Made by a program: the position numbers and the translations under genes
Part shown: positions 18,541 to 26,930 of the stretch, one piece after another
How the letters are laid out: each line of letters starts with the position of its first letter
Numbering within the stretch: position 1 is the first letter of the stretch
DNA from: MGBC131033 sp910585655
Lineage (GTDB): Bacteria > Bacillota > Clostridia > Lachnospirales > Lachnospiraceae
Assembly: GCA_949502025.1 (NCBI GenBank)
Contig: CATBCG010000048.1
Span: 1-64,000 of the forward strand
DNA length: 64,000 nucleotides
Direction of reading: 5' to 3'
Notes under the pieces: model-generated
The model's database searches: none
Told to the model about the DNA's origin: nothing
The model's input: the letters and a program-made list of their open reading frames with translations, nothing else

Positions 18541-18610
18541 AGAGAATGGACTACTCAAACGAGAAGCTCCAGCCTCTATGTATAGCATAGGCGGTGGGAG
18601 TATGTCACAA
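18541..18610 (+). mobile_element. Possible IS200/IS605-type right-end relic
   Basis: An imperfect hairpin (CTCC 18567-18570 with GGGAG 18596-18600; GCC with GGC; TATG with CATA) is followed by GTATGTCAC. The pattern of GAAGCTCC, a hairpin, then GGGAGTATGTCAC resembles the right ends (and guide-RNA 3' ends) of IS200/IS605-family TnpB elements as I remember them. No tnpA or tnpB remains nearby. The resemblance was judged from memory, not by alignment. Otherwise the region 18429-18640 holds nothing recognisable. Confidence 0.35.
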
Positions 18611-18640
18611 CTAATTGATATATACAGAAAATAATTGATG

Positions 18641-18700
18641 AAAAGGACTATGGAACGATGAAGCATTTGAAACTTCATCGTTCCATAGTCCTTTTTCTAT
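18641..18700. terminator. Perfect 23-bp stem terminator upstream of the inversion cassette
   Basis: Arms 18641-18663 and 18673-18695 are perfectly complementary over 23 bases with a nine-base loop. On the plus strand the stem runs into a T tract, on the minus strand into TTTT. It stands between two divergently oriented genes, where no ordinary transcript needs ending, and just outside the left inverted repeat. It may insulate the flanks from transcription entering or leaving the invertible segment. Confidence 0.8.
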
Positions 18701-18724
18701 GCAACTCTTTTTTTATTGTTAAAA

Positions 18725-18753
18725 TATTTCGTAGAATACGTAGTTCTGCGAAA
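18725..18753 (+). repeat. Left 29-bp inverted repeat of a candidate invertible segment
   Basis: This 29-base sequence occurs again, perfectly and in reverse orientation, at 19807-19835. Internally it is a tyrosine-recombinase-type site: ten-base imperfect arms TTTCGTAGAA and TTCTGCGAAA around a seven-base spacer TACGTAG. It ends just before a TATTAT that could form part of a promoter. Confidence 0.9.
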
Positions 18754-18802
18754 TATTATACATTAGTTTTATCTTGAAATCAAGTATTATAAGAAAAAAA
18801 CT

Positions 18803-18859
18803 ATGAAAAAAACAAAGTGGCTTATGAAGCCGAAGAAAGGAGAAGAACATGAGGTTTAA
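18803..18859 (+). CDS. Possible 18-residue lysine-rich leader peptide
   Basis: A short ATG frame (MKKTKWLMKPKKGEE, then HEV) overlaps the recombinase start by 11 bases. It has no clear ribosome site of its own, and most of its lysines come from the A-rich leader. Low support. The surrounding leader (18754-18848) also has a TATTAT at 18785-18790 as a weak -10 candidate. Confidence 0.2.
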   Translation: MKKTKWLMKPKKGEEHEV

Positions 18860-19799
18860 TCAGGTATTGTATGACTGGCTGGAGGAGAATGAGGCAATTT
18901 TATCGAAAGCAACCGTTTGTAAGTATGGGCAGATGATCCGAAACTATCTGGTTCCCTTTTTTTATGAAATGTCTTGCGAGGAACTATCAGAGCGGCATAT
19001 TCAGGAGTTTCAGGCGTCTTTGCCGAAAAAGGAGGATGGAAGTCCAAGGCTTTCTGCCGGAAGTAACCGGATTATTTTAATGATTTTAAATAATACGTTG
19101 GAATATGGCTATCAAAAGCGTTATTTATCTCATTATTATCATATAAAGCCGCGTCTGCCAAGAGAAAAATCAGTGGCGCAGGTGCTGTCGAACGACCACC
19201 AAAGACAATTAGAAGCTTATCTTTCCAAACAGACGGATCGATATTCCCTGGCGGTTATGCTGGCTTTGTATTCGGGGATTCGGATTGGTGAACTTTGTGC
19301 CTTAAAATGGAGTGATTTTAATTTTGAACAAGGCTCTTTGTTTATCACAAAGTCTGTTCAACGATTAACTGTGGCAAAGCCTTCAGAATCGGCAGCCGAG
19401 GCTTCTTGTCGGACGGAGCTTTTGATTTCGGAAACCAAAAGCCGTAGTTCTTGCCGGATGATACCTCTTCCAAGCTTCCTGCTAGAACTCTTTTTTTCCT
19501 ACTATAAAGAAGAGAAACAGGACTATTTTATCTTTTCGGATTCCCTGAAAAAGCCGTTGGAACCACGAACTCTTCAATATGCGTATAAACGGATGTTAGA
19601 GAAATTGGAAATTCCCTACAGTAACTTTCATTGTCTGCGCCACACATTTGCCACCCGGTGTATCAGCCTGGGATGGGATATGAAAACCTTGAGTGAAGTG
19701 CTGGGACATGCAGAAATCAAGGTGACGATGGAATATTATTTTCACTCCAGCTTTGAATACAAAAAGGAACAGATGAATAAGCTGGTACGCCTTGTCTGA
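18849..19799 (+). CDS. Tyrosine recombinase of an inversion cassette
   Basis: This 316-residue integrase-family recombinase has an N-terminal SAM-like core-binding domain (about 1-100) and a complete catalytic set: Arg145 in SGIRIGEL, His261 and Arg264 in HCLRH, His287 in LGHAEIKVTM and Tyr297 in EYYFH. The start follows AAAGGAG. The gene lies entirely inside a 1.05-kb segment bounded by 29-bp perfect inverted repeats, with its stop eight bases before the right repeat. It is in the same direction as the polysaccharide locus that begins 160 bases later. I infer that it inverts its own segment and thereby changes transcription of that locus. It could instead be a small integrative remnant, but no excision-type direct repeats are seen. 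Confidence 0.93.
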   Translation: MRFNQVLYDWLEENEAILSKATVCKYGQMIRNYLVPFFYEMSCEELSERHIQEFQASLPKKEDGSPRLSAGSNRIILMILNNTLEYGYQKRYLSHYYHIKPRLPREKSVAQVLSNDHQRQLEAYLSKQTDRYSLAVMLALYSGIRIGELCALKWSDFNFEQGSLFITKSVQRLTVAKPSESAAEASCRTELLISETKSRSSCRMIPLPSFLLELFFSYYKEEKQDYFIFSDSLKKPLEPRTLQYAYKRMLEKLEIPYSNFHCLRHTFATRCISLGWDMKTLSEVLGHAEIKVTMEYYFHSSFEYKKEQMNKLVRLV

Positions 19800-19806
19800 G
19801 CCGGGT

Positions 19807-19835
19807 TTTCGCAGAACTACGTATTCTACGAAATA
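19807..19835 (-). repeat. Right 29-bp inverted repeat of the candidate invertible segment
   Basis: Exact reverse complement of 18725-18753. It lies eight bases after the recombinase stop. The gap to the first polysaccharide gene (19836-19958) shows no good promoter, which fits transcription entering from within the invertible segment. Confidence 0.9.
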
Positions 19836-19958
19836 GCAGGTTTTCTTTTTAGTATTTCCGGCAAGGGGAGATTACATACGTTCGGCATTTGTTTTTCGAC
19901 AAGAGGGACAGATAAAAGGAACGGCAAAAAATACAACAAAGGGGAAGAAGGAAAAAAG

Positions 19959-20516
19959 ATGGAGGAGAAGCTTCTGGTGATAGGAGAAGGCAGAGAGGTT
20001 AGCGCGGTAAGAGACATCATAGAAGCCCTGCAAAAGGAAATGGTTTTGGAAAGAATCCATGAAAGGACAGAAGCAGCGCTATGGGAAGACTGGAAGCAGT
20101 TGGCAGTCCGCTATCCTGTTGTGTCAGTAGTAGTAGCAGATCCAAAGAAACGGCTTAGGATAATAGCGAAGCTAGAGGAATATTGCTGTACGATTATGAC
20201 TCTTATTCATCCAGAAAGTGTGGTTTCTCCGGCTGCCAGTTTGGGCAAGGGTTGTATGATTTGCCCGATGGCAGTAATAGAAGCAGGTTCCGTATTAGGA
20301 ACCGGAGTTTGGGTGAAAGCAGGAGCCATCGTAGAAGGAGACTGTCTGATTGGGGATGCTTGTTGTTTAGAAAGTGGTTCTATCGTAAAGGCTGGAAGTA
20401 TCGTACCACCAGGTACGACCGTTCAAAGCGGGGAGGTATTTTGCCAGGAAGCAGCAGAAGTTTTTAAAGAACTGCAAAACAATTCCTGTGAATATTCTTT
20501 TGAGGTAGGAATGTAA
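19959..20516 (+). CDS. PglD/NeuD-like sugar O- or N-acyltransferase
   Basis: This 185-residue protein has an N-terminal PglD-like nucleotide-sugar-binding half (LLVIGEGREVSAVRDII) and a C-terminal left-handed beta-helix with hexapeptide repeats (VSPAASLGKGCMICPMAVIEAGSV and on, written here as several repeats from about residue 85). Such enzymes acetylate amino- or deoxy-sugars or related intermediates before polymer assembly. It opens the polysaccharide locus; its stop overlaps the start of the initiating sugar transferase by one base, which suggests coupled translation and possibly action on the first lipid-linked sugar. Substrate unknown. Confidence 0.75.
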   Translation: MEEKLLVIGEGREVSAVRDIIEALQKEMVLERIHERTEAALWEDWKQLAVRYPVVSVVVADPKKRLRIIAKLEEYCCTIMTLIHPESVVSPAASLGKGCMICPMAVIEAGSVLGTGVWVKAGAIVEGDCLIGDACCLESGSIVKAGSIVPPGTTVQSGEVFCQEAAEVFKELQNNSCEYSFEVGM

Positions 20517-21139
20517 TGTACGGGCGATATATAAAACGGACTTTGGACATTATGTTATCTGTGGCTGGGCTGGTGCTTGGTGCAGTGCCAATGCTTTTGA
20601 TTGCCCTGGTAGTAAAAGGAAGCAGCAGAGGGGCGGCGCTGTTTTCCCAAAAACGAGTAGGGATACATAAAACCTATTTTCGGATCTGGAAATTTCGGAC
20701 GATGTATGCCGATGCTCCGGCTAATACACCGACCCACCAGCTTTCGGGAGCAGAGCGTTATCTGACTCCGGTAGGAAAAGTATTAAGAAAAACCAGTTTG
20801 GACGAACTGCCACAGCTATGGAATATTTTAAAAGGCGATATGAGTATCGTAGGTCCTCGTCCGGCTCTTTGGAATCAATACGATTTGCTGGCAGAGCGGG
20901 AAAAGTATGGAGCGAATGATATCAAGCCAGGCTTAACAGGCTGGGCGCAGGTGCATGGACGGGATGAGCTGGAGATTTTACACAAGGCAAAACTGGACGG
21001 GGCATATGCCAGATATCAAAAAGCAGGGGGACTTAGAGCCTTTGTTTTAGACTGTTATTGTATTGCTTTAACCATCCGTGCGGTTTGGAAGCGAGAAGGG
21101 GTGGTAGAAGGCAGAAACGAAAAAGGTAATGGTATATGA
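20516..21139 (+). CDS. Initiating phosphoglycosyl transferase (PglC/WbaP family)
   Basis: This 207-residue monotopic sugar transferase attaches the first sugar phosphate to undecaprenyl phosphate on the cytoplasmic face. It has the N-terminal re-entrant hydrophobic segment (ML SVAGLVLGAVPML region), the SQKRVG...KFRTMYADA segment, the catalytic DE pair in SLDELPQ, GDMSIVGPRP and GLTGWAQVHGRD. The short length matches the PglC catalytic core without the WbaP N-terminal membrane domain. It starts one base before the previous stop ends and overlaps the next start as ATGA. This is the entry step for the whole locus. Confidence 0.93.
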   Translation: MYGRYIKRTLDIMLSVAGLVLGAVPMLLIALVVKGSSRGAALFSQKRVGIHKTYFRIWKFRTMYADAPANTPTHQLSGAERYLTPVGKVLRKTSLDELPQLWNILKGDMSIVGPRPALWNQYDLLAEREKYGANDIKPGLTGWAQVHGRDELEILHKAKLDGAYARYQKAGGLRAFVLDCYCIALTIRAVWKREGVVEGRNEKGNGI

Positions 21140-22029
21140 AAAAAAAGGAAACATACAAGGTGTTAATCGCCGGGGCAGGAAGCTATATCGGAACGGCTTT
21201 GGAAGAGGAATTGCTAAAAAAATCAGAGCAATATGAAGTAGTGGTTCTTGATATGAAAAACAAAGATTGGAGAAAACATTCTCTAAAGAGCTATGATTCG
21301 ATTGTGTTTGTAGCAGGGCTGGTACACCGGAAGGAACAAAGGGGAGAACTAGCCCGCTACCGACAGGTCAATACCCTGCTGCCAATCGAAATGGCTGAAA
21401 AAGCCAAACATGCCGGTGTAGGGCAATTTATATTTTTAAGCAGTATGAGTGTATACGGAAAGCAAAGGGGACGGATTACCAGAGAGGATACGCCAAAGCC
21501 GAACAGCTATTATGGTCGGACAAAATGGGAAGCAGAGCAAGGTTTGCAAAAGATGGAGGAAGCTTTTAATAAGAGCGGGAAGAGCTTTCAAGTAGCTATC
21601 CTGCGTCCTCCGATGGTGTATGGAAAGGGCTGTAAAGGAAATTATCCACGTTTAAGAAGGCTTGTCCTGAACATACCGTTGTTTCCGAATTATCCAAATT
21701 ACCGCAGTATGATCTACATCGGAAATTTGACAGCAGTATTGGAACAAATCATCCGAACGGGCAAAGGCGGTCTGTATACTCCGCAGAATACCGAGTATGT
21801 TTCGACAAAGCAGATGGTAGAAGAAGTTGCTGCTTACCATCAGAAAAAGATTATTTTTAGCAGGTTGTTCTATCCGTTTATCCGGCTGCTGGAGAAAAGA
21901 AGTTCACTGGTGCAGAAAGTATTTGGAGATTTGGTGTATACGCAGGGCATGAATGTAGATCGTTCGTGGCTGCCTTACCGGGACTTTGCAGAGACAATCC
22001 GTCTGACGGAAAGGGAGGGCGTACAGTGA
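21136..22029 (+). CDS. NAD-dependent epimerase/dehydratase
   Basis: This 297-residue extended short-chain dehydrogenase has a Rossmann glycine motif (GAGSYIGTAL), FLSSMSVYG, and the catalytic YYGRTKWEAE (Tyr-x3-Lys). It resembles the WbpP/Gne-like group that forms or epimerises UDP-sugars. It follows the initiating transferase with ATGA overlap and is itself followed by GTGA overlap, so all are tightly coupled. Possibly it supplies or modifies the first sugar. The exact reaction cannot be told. Confidence 0.82.
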   Translation: MKKKETYKVLIAGAGSYIGTALEEELLKKSEQYEVVVLDMKNKDWRKHSLKSYDSIVFVAGLVHRKEQRGELARYRQVNTLLPIEMAEKAKHAGVGQFIFLSSMSVYGKQRGRITREDTPKPNSYYGRTKWEAEQGLQKMEEAFNKSGKSFQVAILRPPMVYGKGCKGNYPRLRRLVLNIPLFPNYPNYRSMIYIGNLTAVLEQIIRTGKGGLYTPQNTEYVSTKQMVEEVAAYHQKKIIFSRLFYPFIRLLEKRSSLVQKVFGDLVYTQGMNVDRSWLPYRDFAETIRLTEREGVQ

Positions 22030-23207
22030 AACGAAAGGTGTTGATTGTGGCGACTGTAGTAAAACAGCATATTTTGACGTTTCATCTTCCGGTGCTGGAA
22101 TGGTTCCAGAAACAGGGGTGGGAGACGCATGTAGCGGCTGCCAATGATTTTGACAGGTCAGAAGAGTGCAGAATACCGTTTTGCGACGTATATCATCCGA
22201 TTTCTTTTTCCAGGACGCCCTTCCATGCCAACAATCTGCGGGCGTATCACGAATTGAAACGATTATTAAAACAGGAACGATTTGCTCTCGTACATACGAA
22301 TACACCGTCTGCTTCAGTACTGTTACGTTTCGCCTGTCGGAAGGAACAAAAAAACGGGACAAAGGTCATTTATACGGCACATGGTTTTCATTTTTATCAG
22401 GGAACAAGCTGGCGGGATACTCCGTGGAAAAACTGGCTCTTGTATTATCCGGTGGAGAAACTCTGCGCCCGCTGGACAGATGTGTTGATTACCATCAATC
22501 GGGAGGATTACCGACTGGCGAAAACGCATTTGCCTGCAAAACAGGTAGAGTATGTGCCGGGGGTAGGTGTGGATGTGAAGGGAATAGCAGAGAGAGCAGA
22601 TCGGGTTTGCCGGGAGGAAAAACGGAAGGAATTAGGGATACCAGAGGATGCGGTGGTGATGGTTTCGGTGGGGGAGTTGTCGGAGCGAAAAAACCACAAA
22701 ATGGTTTTAGAAGCATGGAAAAAGATAAAATCAAATGAAATTTGGTATCTTATTTGTGGTCAGGGAGCCTTGGCAGAAGAATTACTCGAAAGAGCCAAAC
22801 AACTAGGAATAGCAGAACGATTTCGTCTTTTAGGGTATCGAAGTGATGTTATAGAAGTAGTAGCGGTCTCTGATTTGTTTGTATTTCCATCAAAACAAGA
22901 AGGCTTGCCGGTAGCACTGATGGAAGCGATGGCAGTTGGAGTGCCTTGTGTGGTGTCAAATATCCGAGGCAATCGGGAATTGGTATCAAAAGAGTATGGA
23001 GGATTATTTTCCCTAGATAATCCAGAGGAATTTGCAGCCCAGTTAGCCAAGGTAATCAGATGGAACATACAGGAAAGAAGACTACAAGAGGGAACGATAA
23101 AAGGAAGAATAAAAAAAGAGAACAGAAAGAAACTGAAAAAGTATTCCCGTGAGGTAGTAGGGAATAAGATGGCAGAAATTTATTTCAACGTATGCCGGGA
23201 AGAGTGA
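22026..23207 (+). CDS. Family 4 glycosyltransferase
   Basis: This GT-B fold retaining glycosyltransferase of about 393 residues has TAHGFHF in the N-terminal domain, VGELSERKNHKMVLEAW in the linker and the GT4 signature FPSKQEGLPVALMEAMAVGVPCV. The N-terminal segment resembles the CapM/EpsD-like group. I chose the GTG at 22026, which overlaps the previous TGA and follows AGGGAGGG; an in-frame ATG 60 bases earlier lacks a site. It probably adds the second sugar to the lipid-linked intermediate. Confidence 0.88.
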   Translation: MKRKVLIVATVVKQHILTFHLPVLEWFQKQGWETHVAAANDFDRSEECRIPFCDVYHPISFSRTPFHANNLRAYHELKRLLKQERFALVHTNTPSASVLLRFACRKEQKNGTKVIYTAHGFHFYQGTSWRDTPWKNWLLYYPVEKLCARWTDVLITINREDYRLAKTHLPAKQVEYVPGVGVDVKGIAERADRVCREEKRKELGIPEDAVVMVSVGELSERKNHKMVLEAWKKIKSNEIWYLICGQGALAEELLERAKQLGIAERFRLLGYRSDVIEVVAVSDLFVFPSKQEGLPVALMEAMAVGVPCVVSNIRGNRELVSKEYGGLFSLDNPEEFAAQLAKVIRWNIQERRLQEGTIKGRIKKENRKKLKKYSREVVGNKMAEIYFNVCREE

Positions 23208-23233
23208 TACAAAGTATCATAGAGTGTGTGAAA

Positions 23234-24220
23234 ATGAGAAAGATAAGAAATCAGAAGAAATTCAGTGTAATTGTTCCGGTTTATAATGTAGAACGATATC
23301 TAAGACGCTGTATTGACAGTATTTTAGGGCAAAGATTCACGGATTTTGAAGTGATTTTAGTAGATGACGGCTCTACAGATGCTTCTGGAAAGATTTGTGA
23401 GGAATATAGTAATGATAAAAGGGCGATCGTGATTCACCAGAAGAACGGAGGTCTTTCCGAGGCGAGAAATAGTGGAATTCGGGCAGCAAGGGGAGAATAT
23501 TTGCTGTTTGTAGACAGTGATGATTTTTGGGCGGACAATGGTTTTTTAGAAAGAATTGTTGTCTGTTTAAAAGAGAACCCGGACTTTTTGCTGTTTTCTT
23601 TAAAACGCTGTAATGAAACGGAAACAAAATTTTGGACGATCTATCCGGCTTTGGATGAAAAGCTTCTCAATCGTTTGGAATATGGAAAGGCGCAGAACTA
23701 TTTCATGAAGCAGGATGTTTATTTGGTTTCGGCTTGCTGTAAAGCAATCAGGACAGAGTTTTTAAAAGAGAAGGAATTGTATTTTGAGAAAGGACTGTTA
23801 AGTGAAGATATCGACTGGCATATTCGCCTGGTTTTAGTAGCAAAAAGAATGGTGTATTCCAATGAAAACGGATATGTATATCGGGTAAGGGAACACTCTA
23901 TTACGACAGCGCCGAATGCAAAAAACAGGAAAGATTTATATAAGATTATTGCCAAATGGGCGGATTATTTTAGAGAAGAGCCGCAAAGTGAATTGAATAG
24001 GGCAATGCTTGCCTTGCTGTCCTATGAATATTTTATTTTGCTTGGATATTGCGATAGACATAGAACTCCGGGAAAAGAAGAGTTAGAACGCTATTCTTGG
24101 CTGATCAGATATGGAAACAGCAGAAAAATCAGGCTGTGCAGATGGGCGTATTGGCTGCTTGGAAAGAAAAGAGCCGGGAAATTGTATGGATATGTCGTGA
24201 GGAAAAGGCAGGGGAATTAG
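23234..24220 (+). CDS. Family 2 glycosyltransferase (a)
   Basis: This GT-A transferase of about 328 residues begins KFSVIVPVYNVERYLRRC, has DDGSTD, NGGLSEARN, the metal-binding DSDD and an ED-containing acceptor loop (LSEDIDWH). The start is uncertain: ATG at 23234 gives the usual family N-terminus but weak Shine-Dalgarno pairing; an ATG at 23192 is also in frame and would overlap the previous gene. Base composition turns more AT-rich from here on. Confidence 0.85.
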   Translation: MRKIRNQKKFSVIVPVYNVERYLRRCIDSILGQRFTDFEVILVDDGSTDASGKICEEYSNDKRAIVIHQKNGGLSEARNSGIRAARGEYLLFVDSDDFWADNGFLERIVVCLKENPDFLLFSLKRCNETETKFWTIYPALDEKLLNRLEYGKAQNYFMKQDVYLVSACCKAIRTEFLKEKELYFEKGLLSEDIDWHIRLVLVAKRMVYSNENGYVYRVREHSITTAPNAKNRKDLYKIIAKWADYFREEPQSELNRAMLALLSYEYFILLGYCDRHRTPGKEELERYSWLIRYGNSRKIRLCRWAYWLLGKKRAGKLYGYVVRKRQGN

Positions 24221-24221
24221 C

Positions 24222-25013
24222 GTGATACCAAAGGTCATTCATTATTGCTGGTTTGGAGGAAATCCGATACCGGAGAAGGATAGACGTTACATAGAAGGCT
24301 GGAAAGAAAAGTGTCCGGATTATGAGATTATAGAATGGAACGAAAGAAATTATGATGTTTCTAAAAATAAATATATGGCACAGGCATATGAAGAAAAAAA
24401 GTGGGGATTTGTATCGGATTATGCAAGACTGGATCTTGTTTACCAGTATGGAGGGATTTATTTTGATACGGATGTGGAATTATTAAAACCATTGGATGAT
24501 TTATTGGAATTGGAAATGTTTTGTGGGTTTGAGAGTACAAAATATGTAAACTTTGGGATAGGATTTGGTGCGGAAAAAGAAAATCCTGTGATTAGAACGG
24601 TCTTAGAGATATATAAAACATTGGTATTTAAGGATAAGGATGGATTATTAAATCAAACTGCTTGCCCTATTTATCAGACAAAGGCTTTGATAGAGTATGG
24701 ATTGATTTGTAATAATCGCTATCAGGAATTATCAAAATGTACGGTTTTTCCGACGGAATATTTTGCGCCAATGGATGTTGATACAGGGATTTTGACAGTG
24801 ACAGAACATACTTATAGCATTCACCGTTATAACATGTCATGGTTTAGTAAGGGACAGAAAAAACTTTATGAAAAAAGAAAACAGTTAAATTTGAGATATG
24901 GGAAACGATTGGCTGCTTGTTTCGTAATACCTTACCGTTTGGTTTATAAGATAGAAGATATAGGGATTAGGGGGACGATTAAGCTGATGAAAAAAAGGAT
25001 ATGGAAAACATGA
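24222..25013 (+). CDS. Family 32 (Och1-like) glycosyltransferase
   Basis: This 263-residue protein starts IPKVIHYCWFGG and has the GT32 core FVSDYARLDLVYQYGGIYFDTDVE, where DTD is the metal-binding motif. Members move hexoses such as mannose, galactose or galactosamine onto capsular glycans. Start is GTG after AGGGGAA. The stop overlaps the next gene's start as ATGA. Confidence 0.87.
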   Translation: MIPKVIHYCWFGGNPIPEKDRRYIEGWKEKCPDYEIIEWNERNYDVSKNKYMAQAYEEKKWGFVSDYARLDLVYQYGGIYFDTDVELLKPLDDLLELEMFCGFESTKYVNFGIGFGAEKENPVIRTVLEIYKTLVFKDKDGLLNQTACPIYQTKALIEYGLICNNRYQELSKCTVFPTEYFAPMDVDTGILTVTEHTYSIHRYNMSWFSKGQKKLYEKRKQLNLRYGKRLAACFVIPYRLVYKIEDIGIRGTIKLMKKRIWKT

Positions 25014-25927
25014 TAAGCATTATTACACCAACTTATAATAGAGGATATTGCATCAAAAATTTATATGATTCTTTATTAGAGCAAACAAAAAAGGATTTTG
25101 AGTGGATTATAGTAGATGATGGTTCTGCAGATGATACTGCTGAAATAGTTAGAGGATGGATAAAGGAATGTGATATATTTCCTATTTTTTATTACAAACA
25201 AGAAAATGGAGGAAAGCATAGGGCATTAAATAAAGGGATACAAATGGCACAGGGCAATTATTGTTTCCCTGTAGATAGCGATGATAAACTATTGCCAGAG
25301 GCAGTTCAAAAGATACAAAAATGGATCAAGGAAATTGATAAGGATAAAAGTTTTGCAGGGGTGTCCGGGAATAAGGGAAGTAATCGTAAAAGTATAATCG
25401 GGGAATTCCCAAATAATGTAGAGTTTGTAGATGCTAAAAATACAGAAAGAAGTAAAAAGAGATTAAGAGGGGATAAGGCAGAGATCTATCGAACAGAGCT
25501 ATTGAAAAAATATCCGTTTCCGGAATTTGAGGGAGAGAAGTTTTTACCAGAACAGGCGGTTTGGGATCAGATTGCCAAAGACGGTTATAAGCTACGTTGG
25601 CATAAGGATATTATTTATTTGTGTCAATATCAGGAAGACGGATTGACACGGAATATGGATAAACTGATAGAAAAAAATATAGAGGGAATTAGTTACGTGT
25701 ACCAGAATATTTTTCATAGTTATCCGTTTCCGTATAATTGGACGGGAGCGGCAGCTTATTTAGAGATTGCAAAAAAAGTAGGAATAACGACTAAAGAGAT
25801 AAAGAGACAGATAGGAATAAATTCTCTACAATATAAGGTATTGGTGATTGTATCTAAAATATGGAAGATAAGAAAATGGACAAAAAGGATATTTCGAGGA
25901 GAAATAAATGGGAGAAGTAAGTTTTAG
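25010..25927 (+). CDS. Family 2 glycosyltransferase (b)
   Basis: This protein of about 305 residues starts MISIITPTYNRGYCI, with VDDGSADDT, the substrate-loop stretch QENGGKHRALNKG and DSDD. The NGGKHRALNKG form is typical of one GT2 subgroup in clostridial capsule loci. The ATG at 25010 shares ATGA with the previous stop; an ATG nine bases earlier is also in frame. Its 3' end overlaps the next gene by 20 bases. Confidence 0.85.
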   Translation: MISIITPTYNRGYCIKNLYDSLLEQTKKDFEWIIVDDGSADDTAEIVRGWIKECDIFPIFYYKQENGGKHRALNKGIQMAQGNYCFPVDSDDKLLPEAVQKIQKWIKEIDKDKSFAGVSGNKGSNRKSIIGEFPNNVEFVDAKNTERSKKRLRGDKAEIYRTELLKKYPFPEFEGEKFLPEQAVWDQIAKDGYKLRWHKDIIYLCQYQEDGLTRNMDKLIEKNIEGISYVYQNIFHSYPFPYNWTGAAAYLEIAKKVGITTKEIKRQIGINSLQYKVLVIVSKIWKIRKWTKRIFRGEINGRSKF

Positions 25928-26930
25928 TGTAATTGTTCCGGTATATCAAGCAGAAAAATATTTAGAAAGATGTTTAAACAGTTTAAGCAAACAATCTTAT
26001 CTAAATTTTGAAGTCATTATGATAGATGACGGCAGTAAAGATAGCTCCTATTCTATTTGTTGTAAATTTCAGAAACAAGATAAACGTTTTTTAGTAATAC
26101 ACCAGGAAAATCAGGGTGTTTCTACAGCCAGAAATGTAGGATTAAAGCTAGCAAAAAAGGATTATGTAGTATTTGTAGATGCAGATGATTATGTAGTAAA
26201 TAATTATTTGGGAAACCTTAATCATGTACTAGAAAAGGAAGACATTTGTTTTTCTACAAAATACTATGAAGTGATGGACAGTAAGGTGAAATTAGTAGAA
26301 GAACGTCCCTATAACATATGTTGTAAATGGAAAGAAGGACAAAAAATTTTTGAGGAATTTTCTAAAGGAAAATGGATTCCGCCATTTGGGGTTTTGAATA
26401 ATTGTTATCGAAGAGAATTTCTTTTAGAACATAATATATGGTTTAATCCAACATATACACAGGCGGAAGATGCCGATTTTGTATTTCAAGCGTGTCTTTA
26501 CTTTAAAAAAGGAACATGGTTAGAGCAGGCGGGTTATTATTATCGTAAAGATAATCAGAATTCTACAACATATAAGATGGATGAAAAAGGATTAAGAAGT
26601 GTCTTGGCAGTTTATGAAAAGTGGTATCATTTTTGTATAAAGAAAAATGGAAAAGCGTATAAGAACTGGGCAGAATATTTTTCAAAACTGGGTAATAGTT
26701 ATTTGGTTCTAGGAAGTCAATTAAAGAAAAGCGAAAGAAAGAAAATCTTTTCAAAAACCAGAAAAAGCCAGGAGTTTTACCGAGGAAATACCCATATAGT
26801 AAAAAGAATCATCTTAGATATTTATTGTATTTTTGGATATGAAAATGTAGTGCCGTTAATAGCTGTTTTATCAAAATTGAAAATAAAATTACGGGAATGT
26901 TATTTTAGTATATACAAGAGGGAAAAATGA
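25908..26930 (+). CDS. Family 2 glycosyltransferase (c)
   Basis: This 340-residue protein has FSVIVPVYQAEKYLERC, IDDGSKDSS, QGVSTARN and the metal motif VDADDY, then an acceptor-side AEDADF element. Start ATG follows GAGGAG within the preceding gene. The C-terminal 60 residues are basic and hydrophobic, likely for membrane association. The stop overlaps the licD start as ATGA. Confidence 0.85.
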   Translation: MGEVSFSVIVPVYQAEKYLERCLNSLSKQSYLNFEVIMIDDGSKDSSYSICCKFQKQDKRFLVIHQENQGVSTARNVGLKLAKKDYVVFVDADDYVVNNYLGNLNHVLEKEDICFSTKYYEVMDSKVKLVEERPYNICCKWKEGQKIFEEFSKGKWIPPFGVLNNCYRREFLLEHNIWFNPTYTQAEDADFVFQACLYFKKGTWLEQAGYYYRKDNQNSTTYKMDEKGLRSVLAVYEKWYHFCIKKNGKAYKNWAEYFSKLGNSYLVLGSQLKKSERKKIFSKTRKSQEFYRGNTHIVKRIILDIYCIFGYENVVPLIAVLSKLKIKLRECYFSIYKREK

